Part shown: positions 1 through 10,304 of the stretch, one piece after another
How positions within the stretch are numbered: position 1 is the stretch's first letter
How the letters are laid out: each line of letters begins with the position of its first letter
From: Antedon mediterranea
Taxonomy: Eukaryota > Echinodermata > Crinoidea > Comatulida > Antedonidae
Direction of reading: 5' to 3'
Length of the DNA stretch: 64,000 nucleotides
Assembly (NCBI RefSeq): GCF_964355755.1
Contig: NC_092671.1
Coordinates: 24,674,070-24,738,069 of the forward strand
Made by a program: the position numbers and the translations under genes
The notes under the pieces: generated by a model
Databases searched by the model: none
Told to the model about the DNA's origin: nothing
The model's input: only the letters and a program-made list of their open reading frames with translations

Positions 1-493
1 CATGTGTATAAAAGGGATTTATTTGCATTTTATTTCTTTAGTTTCCAAATCTTGTTTTTCACTTTGAATATTATATATTATCTCTATTATATTAACAATT
101 ACGTTTATAGAAAACTTTGTACAGATAGTTGTATTACCTTTTAATACTTATTTTACCGGTAGTGCTGAAATTAAAGCGTCGTGTTTCTTTGTCGTGAACG
201 AAACATCACTATTATATCAAAATAATAATTAAATTGAAATAATGACTCATAACATATTCTTCTTTTTTCCATAATTAACTGTGCTGTTGATTGAATATTT
301 ATACATATAAAAGAATAGTCCTTTTATTTAATATTATTTTATTTTGCAACAGATAAACAACGATGATTTTATTGACCCTTGCACTTACATTCCTTTTTGT
401 TCAGTTTTATTCTTTACGATCATTGTATATATAATTTCGATGGTGGACGACTGACCCAATTTTTCTAGAGACATTTATGTTACTGACGAAATG
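1..493. other. Spacer upstream of H4; left edge resembles H2B 3' flank
   Basis: No gene is visible. The first ~35 bases (a run like ATAAAAGGGATTTATTTGC) resemble the sequence just after the H2B stem-loop at 2985-3010 (TAAAAAGAGATTTATTTGC). This suggests that the window opens just after another histone gene's 3' processing signal. The rest is AT-rich without a recognisable feature. Confidence 0.4.
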
Positions 494-902
<409 letters not shown>

Positions 903-926
903 ACTCGATGCTTTTGAAAAACAAAA

Positions 927-963
927 GGCTCTTTTCAGAGCCACCAGTTGAACCAAAAAGAGA
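927..963 (+). promoter_or_regulatory. H4 histone 3' stem-loop and downstream element
   Basis: GGCTCTTTTCAGAGCC at 927-942 forms the canonical 6-bp stem with 4-base loop, followed by ACCA. A purine-rich AAAAAGAGA at 955-963 is the expected U7 snRNA-binding histone downstream element. The stem starts 25 bases after the stop codon. Confidence 0.95.
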
Positions 964-1287
964 TGTATTTGCTTTTCTTTAATTTTTTAATATGATTCAA
1001 TAATTTCAAATAATCCATTGATTTTTCAGAAATGTATTTATTATTAAACCTATATAGGCCTATGTAAAATAAAAGTAGTAACGCGGTAATAATTGATTTA
1101 GCACGAATTCGGACGATTCCTCCCGCTTCTAAAAGTTACGTAATAAGTAACATTTTCTATATTTAAACAAATACATACGAAATAGCGCCACATATGCCTT
1201 TGTTAACATAGAGAGTCACACGTCGTATAAAGAAAACACGCCTCATATATAAATGTTTTGTTTTTTAGAAGTTCTATTAGAATAATA
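964..1287 (+). promoter_or_regulatory. H4-H3 spacer with H3 promoter
   Basis: AT-rich spacer with a TATAAAG at 1226-1232 that probably served the H3 gene. Much of it (929-1270) recurs at 5127-5540 with small indels, which shows that the histone unit was tandemly duplicated. Confidence 0.6.
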
Positions 1288-1290
1288 CCT

Positions 1291-1404
1291 GAAGCGTACC
1301 TGGTCGGTCTTTTCGAAGACACGAACTTGTGTGCCATTCACGCTAAACGTGTAACCATTATGCCCAAAGACATCCAATTAGCCCGCCGTCGAGAGCGTGC
1401 CTAA
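1291..1404 (+). pseudogene. Histone H3, 3' remnant
   Basis: Only the last 37 codons of H3 remain, starting at [14 protein letters not shown] (residue 97 of the normal protein) and ending at the TAA at 1402-1404. Everything from the start codon to about residue 96 is missing: the likely promoter lies only ~60 bases upstream and no other H3 sequence is seen between. The C-terminus is also altered. The usual QLARRIRGERA reads QLARRRERA, so two codons (Ile130 and Gly132) are absent without a frameshift. The surviving codons otherwise match H3 perfectly and the 3' stem-loop is canonical, so the loss may be recent. It cannot make a functional H3. An assembly collapse in a repeated histone cluster is an alternative explanation. 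Confidence 0.9.
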
Positions 1405-1436
1405 CACCGCTTCGTATCTTCATTTTCAAACCAAAA

Positions 1437-1452
1437 GGCTCTTTTCAGAGCC
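1437..1452 (+). promoter_or_regulatory. H3 histone 3' stem-loop
   Basis: GGCTCTTTTCAGAGCC followed by ACTA, identical in stem and loop to the H4 signal, 32 bases after the H3-remnant stop. The purine-rich element after it is weaker (AAAATAGAAA). Confidence 0.9.
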
Positions 1453-2440
1453 ACTACTTGAACAAAATAGAAATAATATAGCAAAATGTCTTTTTTTTTA
1501 TAACTATATATCATTCAATTGCTGCTATTATATATTTAAAGATGTATTTTTTCCCCAAAACATGAAAAAATAATTAAATCAGACTTTTAATATGTTATTT
1601 TGTAGTTTTAGTAAAGTTAATCACTTTCGTAGAAAAAATTGAAACAAAATAATGTTTCGCTTATAAAATAACAAAATAAGTGGTTAAATTCAATCTCCAA
1701 AACCTATTGGCTGGCAGCCAATTTGACCATTTTCTGCTTTAAATTACATTTTTTTCAGGTAAATACATTTTGTTTTCGATTCAATTTTTGGTCAAAGTGG
1801 ATAACTATTATGTTACATTAACATGACATATTCAACAATAAATTTGTTAAGAATTAGTTTTTTCAGGGAGACAATACATCTTTAATAAATATAAACATAG
1901 AAGGAGCTTTCTCCATGTCATAAAGCTAAAAACAAGATATGAATTAGGCATGTTTTTGTATTATACCATATACTAAGATATACAAACAGTATTAAGTAAT
2001 ACTATTCCGACTTTAAAACTAAAATCTGTGTGTTAGATTTTGCTGATTATTTTTAGATTTCGTCATTCACTAAGTAGTTGGGTGGTATATGATTAATTTT
2101 CCATATTTAGTCTTTGTTACACAGTGCACATGGGTCGTTATGTGCAATGTTTTTATTATTTTTACAACGTACTACTAGACCTAAAAAATAAAATGAATAT
2201 CATTTTCCACAGAGTACTATTTACACGACTGCGTGCTTCAACAAATATAAAAATACGCATGTTATTTGTTTTGTGGGAGAACATTTATTAAGTAGAATCG
2301 TACGGTTGGTTTTGCAATCGATAATATACATCAAATTCATTTATTCATTTTAAAGTTTTTGTAATCTTACATTGTTAACTTTCACAATTTTTCATGCTAG
2401 GCGTGGCCGAAACAAGTTAAATCCATGCGCATGGTCAACA
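1453..2440. other. H3-H2B spacer
   Basis: About 1 kb of AT-rich DNA without an open reading frame or recognisable repeat. Confidence 0.6.
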
Positions 2441-2441
2441 G

Positions 2442-2500
2442 CCAATTGGACTACAATTGTACCCTCAGGAAGCCCTCATTTGCATATCTCCGTGTATAAG
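2442..2500 (+). promoter_or_regulatory. H2B promoter (CCAAT, octamer, TATA)
   Basis: CCAAT lies at 2442-2446, the H2B-type octamer CTCATTTGCAT at 2475-2485 and TATAAG at 2495-2500. ATTTGCAT placed just before the TATA box is the hallmark of H2B promoters (the Oct-1 site in vertebrates). Start codon at 2563. Confidence 0.85.
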
Positions 2501-2562
2501 AAATAAGCTTGTTTAACAACCAGTCACTTCAATTTTCTCATCGTGCATTAAAATTGTGAAGC

Positions 2563-2931
2563 ATGCCACCAAAAACCTCAGGAAAAGCTGTTAAAAAAGC
2601 CGGTAAAGCTAAAGCCGTAAGAGCAACAGACAAGAAAAGAAAACGTAAGCGAAAAGAAAGCTACAGTATTTACATCTACAAGGTATTGAAGCAAGTTCAC
2701 CCGGACACTGGTATCTCAAGTAGAGCCATGGGAATCATGAACAGTTTCGTGAACGATATCTTCGGACGCATTGCTGGAGAAGCATCTCGTCTTGCTCACT
2801 ACAACAAGAAATCTACCATCACCAGCAGGGAAGTCCAGACCGCTGTCCGACTTTTGCTTCCCGGTGAATTGGCAAAACATGCCGTTTCTGAAGGTACCAA
2901 GGCAGTCACTAAATACACCAGCTCCAAGTAG
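2563..2931 (+). CDS. Histone H2B
   Basis: Core histone H2B, 122 residues, partner of H2A in the nucleosome. It starts [20 protein letters not shown], has the basic [20 protein letters not shown] stretch, the histone fold ([20 protein letters not shown]), and the C-terminal AVTKYTSSK with the lysine that is ubiquitylated in other species. The short MPPK-type tail fits invertebrate H2B and is echinoderm-like. One core position differs from the usual sequence: [12 protein letters not shown] in place of [12 protein letters not shown] (Glu71 to Gly in human numbering, GGA for GAA). Glu71 lies on the side of H2B that packs against H4. It is intronless, with octamer/TATA promoter and histone stem-loop. 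Confidence 0.97.
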   Translation: MPPKTSGKAVKKAGKAKAVRATDKKRKRKRKESYSIYIYKVLKQVHPDTGISSRAMGIMNSFVNDIFGRIAGEASRLAHYNKKSTITSREVQTAVRLLLPGELAKHAVSEGTKAVTKYTSSK

Positions 2932-2960
2932 TCTCCATTTTGCTACTTCTCAAACCGAAC

Positions 2961-2996
2961 GGTTCTTTTCAGAGCCCCCACTTGTCTAAAAAGAGA
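2961..2996 (+). promoter_or_regulatory. H2B histone 3' stem-loop and downstream element
   Basis: GGTTCTTTTCAGAGCC at 2961-2976. The third stem pair is U-G instead of C-G, so the stem still forms. AAAAAGAGA at 2988-2996 is the downstream element. Confidence 0.92.
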
Positions 2997-3950
2997 TTTA
3001 TTTGCATTTCGTTTGTGTATTTGTCTTTTCTATTGCACTTGAATATAATAATTACTCATACTCCAAGGCTGTTAATAGCTTTTCTATGAAAGGTTTAATT
3101 TCCGTATAATCTTGAATTCGTTACTTGGTGCCTTCATTAATTGGAAATTGATGGATATCTTACTGCAATTTGTGTATGAGCAGTCAATTCTGTCATTTTC
3201 TTCTTCAGATAGAATATTCTAAATAATGCTACATTCTTCCAGTATAATCTTTAATACACATCTGTATTTTCTGATATAGACAACAATTTCACAAGTCCAT
3301 CAGCAAAATTGTATTCTATACATCTCCATACAACCATTATGATTAAACACATGATGAGTTTGCCGGGCATCATTAACATGGAATTTTGACAATTATTCAT
3401 AAACAATATTACAAATAAAACAATTAGACATTTCTTTAAGGTCTTTTAAGCTTTAATTTTCTATTATATTTGTGCAATTCGCTATATGAATGTTTGTCTT
3501 AACCCGGACCTTCTGTTTAGATATATATTTTTTGTCTGTACTATATAGTCTGTTAATTTTTAACAAGTTGTAACTTGGTGTGATGTTGGTTATAGTCTTT
3601 TGTTTTTTAGTAGGAATGTACATTCCCATTTTTGTATTTCTCTTTTTTATTGTTATATTTTGTTTCTTTGGACGCACCTTAACAAGTTGAAGTGTGCCAC
3701 TAATAAAAAAAAAAAGTGCCGTGCCAATAAATTATTATTATTAATTATATCGATGCACTTTACAAACTTATATAAAGTCTAAACTAAAAACACCTTCGTA
3801 GAGCTACTGTCACTACCTAAAACTTTAATTCCCCGAATTATATATATATAATCAAAATAAAGAAAAAGAGTAACACACTAATCATTTTTATCTAGTCACG
3901 CCCTCCCTATGAATAAAGCGTTAACAATTATCGTTGGCGCCAAAGCCTGT
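2997..3950. other. H2B-H2A spacer
   Basis: AT-rich, no gene. The part at about 3225-3285 is echoed at 8385-8445, marking a decayed second histone unit. Confidence 0.55.
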
Positions 3951-3951
3951 G

Positions 3952-4005
3952 ATTGGCCAATTCAATTATAGGTTTCTGAGAGGGTGTATTGAATAGACTA
4001 TTTAA
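3952..4005 (+). promoter_or_regulatory. H2A promoter (inverted CCAAT, TATA-like)
   Basis: ATTGG (inverted CCAAT) at 3952-3956 and a second CCAAT in direct orientation immediately after (from 3957). A TATTTAA TATA-like box lies at 3999-4005, 74 bases before the H2A start codon. Confidence 0.65.
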
Positions 4006-4057
4006 ATCGTGGTAAATGTTAATTTGGTATAATTTTCGATATAGTATTCCGAAATAG

Positions 4058-4456
<399 letters not shown>

Positions 4457-4492
4457 ATCATCAAAGCAACCATATTTTATTTCAAACCAAAC

Positions 4493-4526
4493 GGCTTTTT
4501 TCAGAGCCACCAAAATACAAAAAGAG
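4493..4526 (+). promoter_or_regulatory. H2A histone 3' stem-loop and downstream element
   Basis: GGCTTTTTTCAGAGCC at 4493-4508, with a U-G pair at the fifth stem position, followed by ACCA. The purine-rich AAAAAGAGA follows at about 4518-4526. Confidence 0.92.
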
Positions 4527-5126
4527 ACTTGATTTGTGATCTTTTCTTTATAAATGTTTATAATTGTATAATGTAAAATACCTGGCCTAAGTTAATAATA
4601 TTATACAAACATTTCGAAAATCGGTCGTAGGTTTTGATTCTACAAATTAATATTTTGCCATTAGGTATCACATATTCAGTATGCGTTTACGACAACTTTA
4701 TTCAATTCATTTAACTATTAATTAATACTGCCTTCAAATCTAAAGGTCAGATACATATCCATCTATACCTTTTAATATTAGAATTGTTCAATATGAAATA
4801 AATGCTGTAATCAAAAACATAATTAGCCATTACAAAATTTTTTTTTAAATCAAGAATTGAAAATTGTCAGTGCTTATTATATGTTCAATGAAACAGAATC
4901 ATCTGAATTAAAACTCACATAATATAGAAAACGAGTGTTTTATAAAATGATTCAAAATAATGCTTTAAATGTGTATTTAAAGACAATAAAAAACACACTT
5001 TTATGAAACTAAAAAAGGCGACGAGATGTTTCTTCCATACACGTCCGCGATTGAGTAGATAAAAATGGGGTTAGTCGCTTCGTTGTATCACTCATCAACC
5101 AACTCAACTATTTGGAAAAGTTAAAA
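4527..5126. other. Spacer after H2A
   Basis: AT-rich, no gene seen. The part at about 4595-4690 is echoed at 8490-8580. Confidence 0.5.
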
Positions 5127-5540
5127 GCTCTTTTCAGAGCCACCAGTTGAACCAAAGAGATTTATGGGCTTTTCTTTAATATAATTCAATAATTTCAAAT
5201 GATCCATTGATTTTTCAGAAATGTATTATATTGATTATTAAAATGTATAATAATGGAAAACCCTTTTAAAGATAAATAGTTACAAATAACAAACGTATTG
5301 TGGTAGCATTTACATTTTATGGTATTTTACTCTATATAGGCCTATGTAAAATAAAAGTATAGTAACGCGGTAATAATTGATTTAGCACGAATTCAGACGA
5401 TTCCCCCCGCTTCTAAAAGTTACGAAATGAGTGAAATTTTCTATACATACGAAATTACGCCACCTATGCCTTGCTGAACATAAAGCGTCACACATATAAG
5501 AAAATACGCCTCATATATAAATGTTTTTGTTTTTACAGTA
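5127..5540 (+). pseudogene. Decayed second histone unit: H4 3' end and H3 promoter spacer
   Basis: AGCTCTTTTCAGAGCC followed by ACCAGTTGAACCA is a copy of the H4 stem-loop with the outermost G lost. It is followed by a near-copy of 940-1270, including the segment beginning CTATATAGGCCTATG, an H3 TATA (TATAAG at 5495-5500) and the TCATATATAAATG end. No H4 or H3 codons are left. It marks the start of a second H4-H3-H2B-H2A repeat. Confidence 0.8.
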
Positions 5541-5843
5541 TAGAAACACAATAATTCTAATTACTCTTTGGTAGGTAGATAAACTTTCATATGCACTTTG
5601 AGGTCCAGAGAATTTGACTTCAGAAATTGGTTTAGGATGGTCAAACAATCATTTTTGGCTTGGTTACACATTTTGAAAATTATAACCTTTCATCCTGACC
5701 TTTCGCCACATATTTAAAATGTGTAAGCAAGCCAAAAATAATTTTTTTAATACCCTAAACAAATTTCTAAAGTCAGATTCTCTGGACCTCAAAGTGCAAA
5801 GGAAAGTTGATCTAGCTACTAGAGTAATTAGAATAACTTTCTT

Positions 5844-6343
5844 TTCTTGTTTACGAGAGTTTAGAAAGCTGACGTGTAAGGTACACGTAATCAACCTTTT
5901 ATTAAAACTCTCCCTCGGCAAAGCTGTAGGTTTAGACGGTCTTACTGCTGAGCATTTAAAACATGCTTCAGTTCAGTTATTTTAAGTATATGTTATAATG
6001 CTTCACCACGGTTTTGTACCTGATAAGCTGACCAATTTTGTACTTGTTCCCATTGTTAAAAAGACATTTAAAGCTGGTGACGTAACCGAAAATGTCTTGT
6101 TTACGAGAGTTTAGAATGCTGACGTGTAAGGTACACGTAATCAACCTTTTATTAAAACTCTCCCTCGGCAAAGCTGTAGGTTTAGACGGTCTTACTGCTG
6201 AGCATTTAAAACATGCTTCAGTTCAGTTATTTTAAGTATATATTATAATGCTTCACCACGGTTTTGTACCTGATAAGCTGACCAATTTTGTACTTGTTCC
6301 CATTGTTAAAAAGACATGTAAAGCTGGTGGCGTAACCGAAAAT
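5844..6343 (+). repeat. 250-bp tandem duplication inside the LINE
   Basis: Two adjacent copies, 5844-6093 and 6094-6343, offset by exactly 250 bases. I count about four substitutions between them, so the duplication is much younger than the decay of the element. Confidence 0.9.
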
Positions 6344-6893
6344 TAAACCTTAGATCCAATGGTAGAAATCTGGAAGTGCCTAAATGCAAAACAGTACCTT
6401 ATATTGTTTATCTGCTTAACTCTCAATATTTTTTTTTTCTTTTTATATAGGATGTTTATAAGTAAATAAATAAATGCATTTAAATTAATACTATTGTATA
6501 TATTGCTTAAAATAAATTAAAACCTTGATAAATATATTTAAAATAACCTAAATTATACTTTGTACTGATAAAATGAATGAAAAATGATCTATTTTTTTTT
6601 ATGACATTGCAATATTGTTGATAAATATATTTAAAATACTAGTGAATCTAAGTAATGATACTTTGTACTGATAAAATGAATGAAGAAATGATCTATTTTT
6701 TTTTATGACATTGCATTTTTGCTCTATTGGATAAATGTTAATGATTAATTTACAGTATATTTATTTTTTTATTCATATTGTAAATTTTTTTGTAATGTAA
6801 CTTTTTACTATATGTACTACAGTAATTTCAGACTTGTTCTGCTTTTTGTAATGTTTTTATATACCGGAATAAATAAATAAATAAATAAATAGA
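6344..6893 (+). mobile_element. Nested 5'-truncated insertion with AAAT tail
   Basis: The reverse-transcriptase reading breaks after ACCGAAAAT (6335-6343) and resumes with AAATACAGACCC near 6900, so about 550 bases are inserted. The insert is AT-rich, holds a roughly 92-bp tandem duplication (about 6527-6713) and ends in an (AAAT)n run at 6859-6890, as expected of a 5'-truncated retroelement. Confidence 0.6.
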
Positions 6894-8130
6894 TAAAAAT
6901 AAATACAGACCCATAGCACTAGCACCAAAATCATGGAATCCAAACTTGTGATCACTGTGGAAACTAACGATTGTCAGTTTGCTTTTAAACCAGGTCATTA
7001 AATGATCTTTTTGTTGAAGTAAGTTGTTGAATACTATCAAAATCATGGTAGTTCGGTATACTTGCTTTCTGGACGCATCAAAAGCGTTCGATCGAGTAAA
7101 TTATTGGACGTTATTTAAAGTTGTTATTGAAAGAGGTGTACAACATCAATCATGGGTGTTCTATTGGTGACTAAAAAGTTAATTGTCTCATTTACGCTGA
7201 TGATGACATGGTTCTCAAGGCTCTTTCTGCTATTGGAGTACAAAATCTCATTAATGTTTGTGAACTTTTTGCTACGAATTGAGATATTGTATACAATACT
7301 ATAAAGTCCAAGTGTATGTTATTATGTCCCGTGTATACGTCGTAAGTTACAAAAACCATACTGACCTTGCATTTGTTGACTATATAACATACTTGGGTCA
7401 TGTAATTTGTACCTATATGAATGATGATAATGATATTAAGAAACAGTATCGAACTCTGTGTATCAGAGCTAATACATTATGCAGGACATTCTCCAAATGT
7501 TCCGTTAAAGTGAAATGTCAGTTATTTAAAACGTATTGTGTTAATGTATACTGTATGACTCTATGGAGTAAATTCAGTGAAGGAACTCATTTAGAGTTTG
7601 CTTTAATAACGGGTTACGTAAGCAACTGAAATTGTCTAGTTTCAATATTGCAAGCATGATGTTGTCTGTAACGAATAACGTTCCCTCATTCTATGAATAC
7701 TGGAGGAACTCTATACATAGTTTTAAGAACAGAATTCATGACAGTTGCAATACTCTGATTCAAACCATAGTTAACGTACTTCTACAATCTAACCTACATC
7801 AGCTTTGGTGCAAATTGGTATTTTAGGATATTGTAGGTTGGTTTTGTGGGAACAACCCGCCATCAAGCATCAAGGACACGGGCTTTTTTCATTCGATAGC
7901 CACCATGTTACCCCGTGTCTGGGACCAGCTTCCCAGACCATTGACAGATGCTGCAGTCATATAAAGCCTATCAGCCTTCATTATGTCTTTTATGTGTAAA
8001 CTGACTTTGGGGTTGGGTCAACCGGCTCAGCTACAGTGATTAAGTTCACTTAGGTTGACTCTGGTCTCCTCAATTCCAGTTTTTTTTTGTGTATAATATA
8101 CTGAAATACACCGAATAAATAATGAAATGA

Positions 8131-8384
8131 AGTTGCTTATATTGTTAATTTTCTGGTGAAATTGTTTCTCTTTTTGTTTTTTTATTATTATTTAAAATTC
8201 CACCTTGTTGATTCACAAACGTGTTTAGTATTTAAAAACAACCTTTTTCTATAGTTTTAGCAACTTTTTTTTTTTTTTTTGTAAATTAAGATTTTAATGG
8301 GGCGGCCACTAAATTAGCCTCTCCGGGAGACTTGTCTTCAAACTTTCATAAAATAAAAAATAAATAACTATATAATACTGCATT
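8131..8384. other. AT-rich spacer
   Basis: No gene seen. Contains a T-run at 8268-8280. Confidence 0.5.
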
Positions 8385-8590
8385 CTCCCAGTATATATTA
8401 TATACGGTAATAATACAAATCTGTATTCTCTGATATAGGCTGCGCTGTACTTCTACCAAATCATCAATCAATTATACAATGCTGTTATGTTGTAAAATTT
8501 CTAAGAATGCTCGTAATTTGTTTTATTCTACAAATTGGTATTTTGCAAATAGGTCTCACATATTCAGAATGAGTTTTTGACCGGTATTGT
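8385..8590 (+). pseudogene. Decayed histone unit: H2B 3' flank fused to H2A 3' end
   Basis: 8385-8445 resembles 3225-3285 (downstream of H2B), with CATTCT[T/C]CCAGTAT and ATCTGTATT[T/C]TCTGATATAG conserved. At about 8447 it jumps to GCTGTACTTCTACCAAA, the codons for AVLLPK at the end of H2A, followed by AATCATCAA from the H2A 3' untranslated region and then a match to 4620-4690. Most of H2A, and about 1.1 kb in all, is deleted. With 5127-5540 this brackets the LINE. Confidence 0.7.
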
Positions 8591-8664
8591 ATCTCATTGT
8601 ATCGATCGTCCCTTTTGTTATATACACTTACCAGGGTGGAGAGACGCAAACGTAAGTAAAGTGT

Positions 8665-8816
8665 CTAAAGCTTTGTCTACACTATCAAACTGTGATGTGG
8701 CCAAATATGTAGTGATATGCCCAAATATGGTACTGATATGACATTACCGTGTGTACATATTCGGGCACATCCAATTTTTTTGTCAAGTAAAGTCATATAA
8801 TGTAGACAGAGCTTAA
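8665..8816. mobile_element. Short inverted-repeat element (MITE), copy 1
   Basis: About 150 bp. Left end AGCTTTGTCTACACTATCAA, right end TAATGTAGACAGAGCTTAA, which are approximate inverted repeats. The interior has CCCAAATATGG-type motifs. A second copy lies at 39438-39594. The flanking CTAA/TTAA suggests TTAA-type insertion, but this is not proven. Confidence 0.65.
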
Positions 8817-8828
8817 GGATACATTAAG

Positions 8829-8880
8829 CAATGCAACAGTGGATTCGAACTCACGATCAGTAGTGCTAAACCAATATGGA
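8829..8880 (-). repeat. Fragment of a tRNA-derived SINE (B-box part)
   Basis: On the minus strand GAGTTCGAATCC is a good RNA polymerase III B box of tRNA type, preceded by a tRNA-like arm region. No convincing A box or cloverleaf was found, so this is a fragment and not a tRNA gene. Confidence 0.45.
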
Positions 8881-9227
8881 TATTTTTTTTAAATTTATTT
8901 TCAAATTCTATGACATTGAAGTCACCTATATTTTAGTTTCATTTTGTATACTTTTAAAATTATTTTGTTATGAATCGTTCAAGACTCTTTATTACAATTC
9001 CTATAGGGACGTGAAAACTTAAATATAATGACATGTTATCATGACAACAGTAATATAGCAATAACTCATAATAAAAATATGATCTTACAAACATTAAAAT
9101 ACAGGTATTTATGAATAGAGATTACAAATGACATTATGGGTGTTATGGTAATTAAAATATGATAATCATATACACTGTATAGTTGACATAATTATGGTAA
9201 AATAATAAAAAGAGGGAAAAACGTTAT

Positions 9228-9233
9228 TTTATT
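9228..9233 (-). terminator. Candidate poly(A) signal of the Kazal gene
   Basis: AATAAA on the minus strand, about 180 bases after the stop codon at 9409. It is the nearest canonical signal I see. Confidence 0.4.
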
Positions 9234-9408
9234 GATATCCTTTTAAAAAGTGTATAGCTTAATAATAACAAGCATAAATCAGAAATGTACGGTTTTTTGT
9301 TGAACTTATAATTGAATACCTTGTTCTGCTCTAGGCCTAATACTTGTAAGAATTATTTAAAAACTTTCAGTAAATGTGTATCTACAAATAGTGTCACCGG
9401 TACATTTC

Positions 9409-10304
9409 CTAGCGTCTACCAACTCCACTACGTCCGCCTGATGAAACTCCTCCTGACAAAACTCTCCTGTATTGTCCATTTGTTCTATATCTTCTTTGGT
9501 ACACTTTTTGTCTGTTACCAGTTCGGAATATGTGTCGTTGTTGTTGTTGACGACGACTCTGTCCTGATCGAGTTCTAGGCCTATACATCATATAAAATGA
9601 AGATGATGCAAATGCAGAAGATACTTCTAATCCTCCATGCTGTGGAACTCCCATAACTTCGTTACTTCCACTGCTACTAGCTTTCACCACTACTGGAACT
9701 CTTCGACGTGGGGCTGGTGGTCTTGTTAAAATGTCAAATTCAACTTCAGATATACCTGGTTCTGTTGTGGGTGGAGGCATAGGTGTTGTGATAGGCAGTG
9801 ATTCTTCCGCGGGTAGAGAGGCTTCACCGACTGCATCAAATGAATCTGGATCTGGAGGCAACTCTTGAACAGGTATAGAAGCATCACCAACAGCATCAAA
9901 GGAGTCTTCTTCTGGAGATGATTCATCTCGGAAAGGTCCCATGATATCTGCAGGAGGTCGTTCACTTCCAGCCCCAGTAACTTTAAATGTAAATTTCTCC
10001 GGCTTGACAGTAGTTAAAGCAATAGTAGTTGGTTTAATCGTCGTTACAAATGGTGTTGTGGTGGGTTTAGACATTTGTGTCGTTTTGGCTACTCTGGGCT
10101 GTGGTGGTAGAGGTGGTAAGGGCTTCCTTGGGCATTTTTTACCTTTCTCAATAACATCCACAGTTATTCCTTTTTCACAAGCCTTCTTCTTAAGAACGCA
10201 TTCTGATGGATATGATTTAAAGTCGGAACCACACACTTTATCCTTTTTAGCAGGTTTTGGACATTTCTTTGGACAAGTTTCAGGTTTAGCTTCCTGCGCT
10301 TGCT
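9409..10304 (-). CDS. Kazal gene last exon: domain 4 and C-terminal tail
   Basis: Acceptor TATAG before 10304, phase 1. Domain 4 has cysteines in TCPKKC, KVCGSDFKSYPSEC, KKKAC and KGKKC. It is followed by a Pro-rich hinge (PLPPLPPQPR), a Thr/Val/Lys-rich stretch, and a duplicated acidic motif, SFDAVGDAS and SFDAVGEAS. The C-terminus is strongly basic and Gln-rich (SRRQQQQRHIFRTGNRQK) and ends GRSGVGRR before the TAG at 9409-9411. The tail has no domain I recognise. The open frame extends upstream to 10374, but that part reads through the acceptor. Confidence 0.85.

Larger units (their letters stand above)
5719..7826 (+). pseudogene. LINE reverse transcriptase, decayed
   Basis: Non-LTR reverse transcriptase in pieces. 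GKAVGLDGLTAEHLKHA at about 5918-5970 matches the conserved G-K-A-x-G-x-D-G-[x]-x-A-E block. FVPDKLTNFVLVPIVKK follows in another frame near 6015, and YRPIALAP appears near 6900, after the insertion. CFLDASKAFDRVNYW at about 7060-7105 holds the first catalytic Asp, and IYADDDMV at about 7190-7215 is the YADD active-site box with an extra Asp codon. YLGHVIC and NTLCRTF follow (7390-7500), then a C-terminal LINE domain to 7826. Stops and frameshifts (for example the TGA near 7280) rule out a working enzyme. The clade is not certain. Confidence 0.85.
5594..8130 (+). mobile_element. Broken non-LTR retrotransposon (LINE)
   Basis: A degenerate LINE lies between the two pieces of the decayed histone unit. 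It shows an 81-base inverted repeat at its 5' side (5594-5674 against 5716-5796), reverse-transcriptase fragments in several frames (5719-7826), a 250-bp internal tandem duplication (5844-6343) and a nested insertion (about 6344-6893). The region after 7830 looks like a 3' untranslated region ending in AATAAATAATGAAATGAA near 8115-8132. Target-site duplications were not found. Confidence 0.8.

Noticed and set aside
2771..2989. Second open frame overlapping H2B
   Set aside because: Shadow of the H2B gene in another frame; runs through the histone stem-loop.
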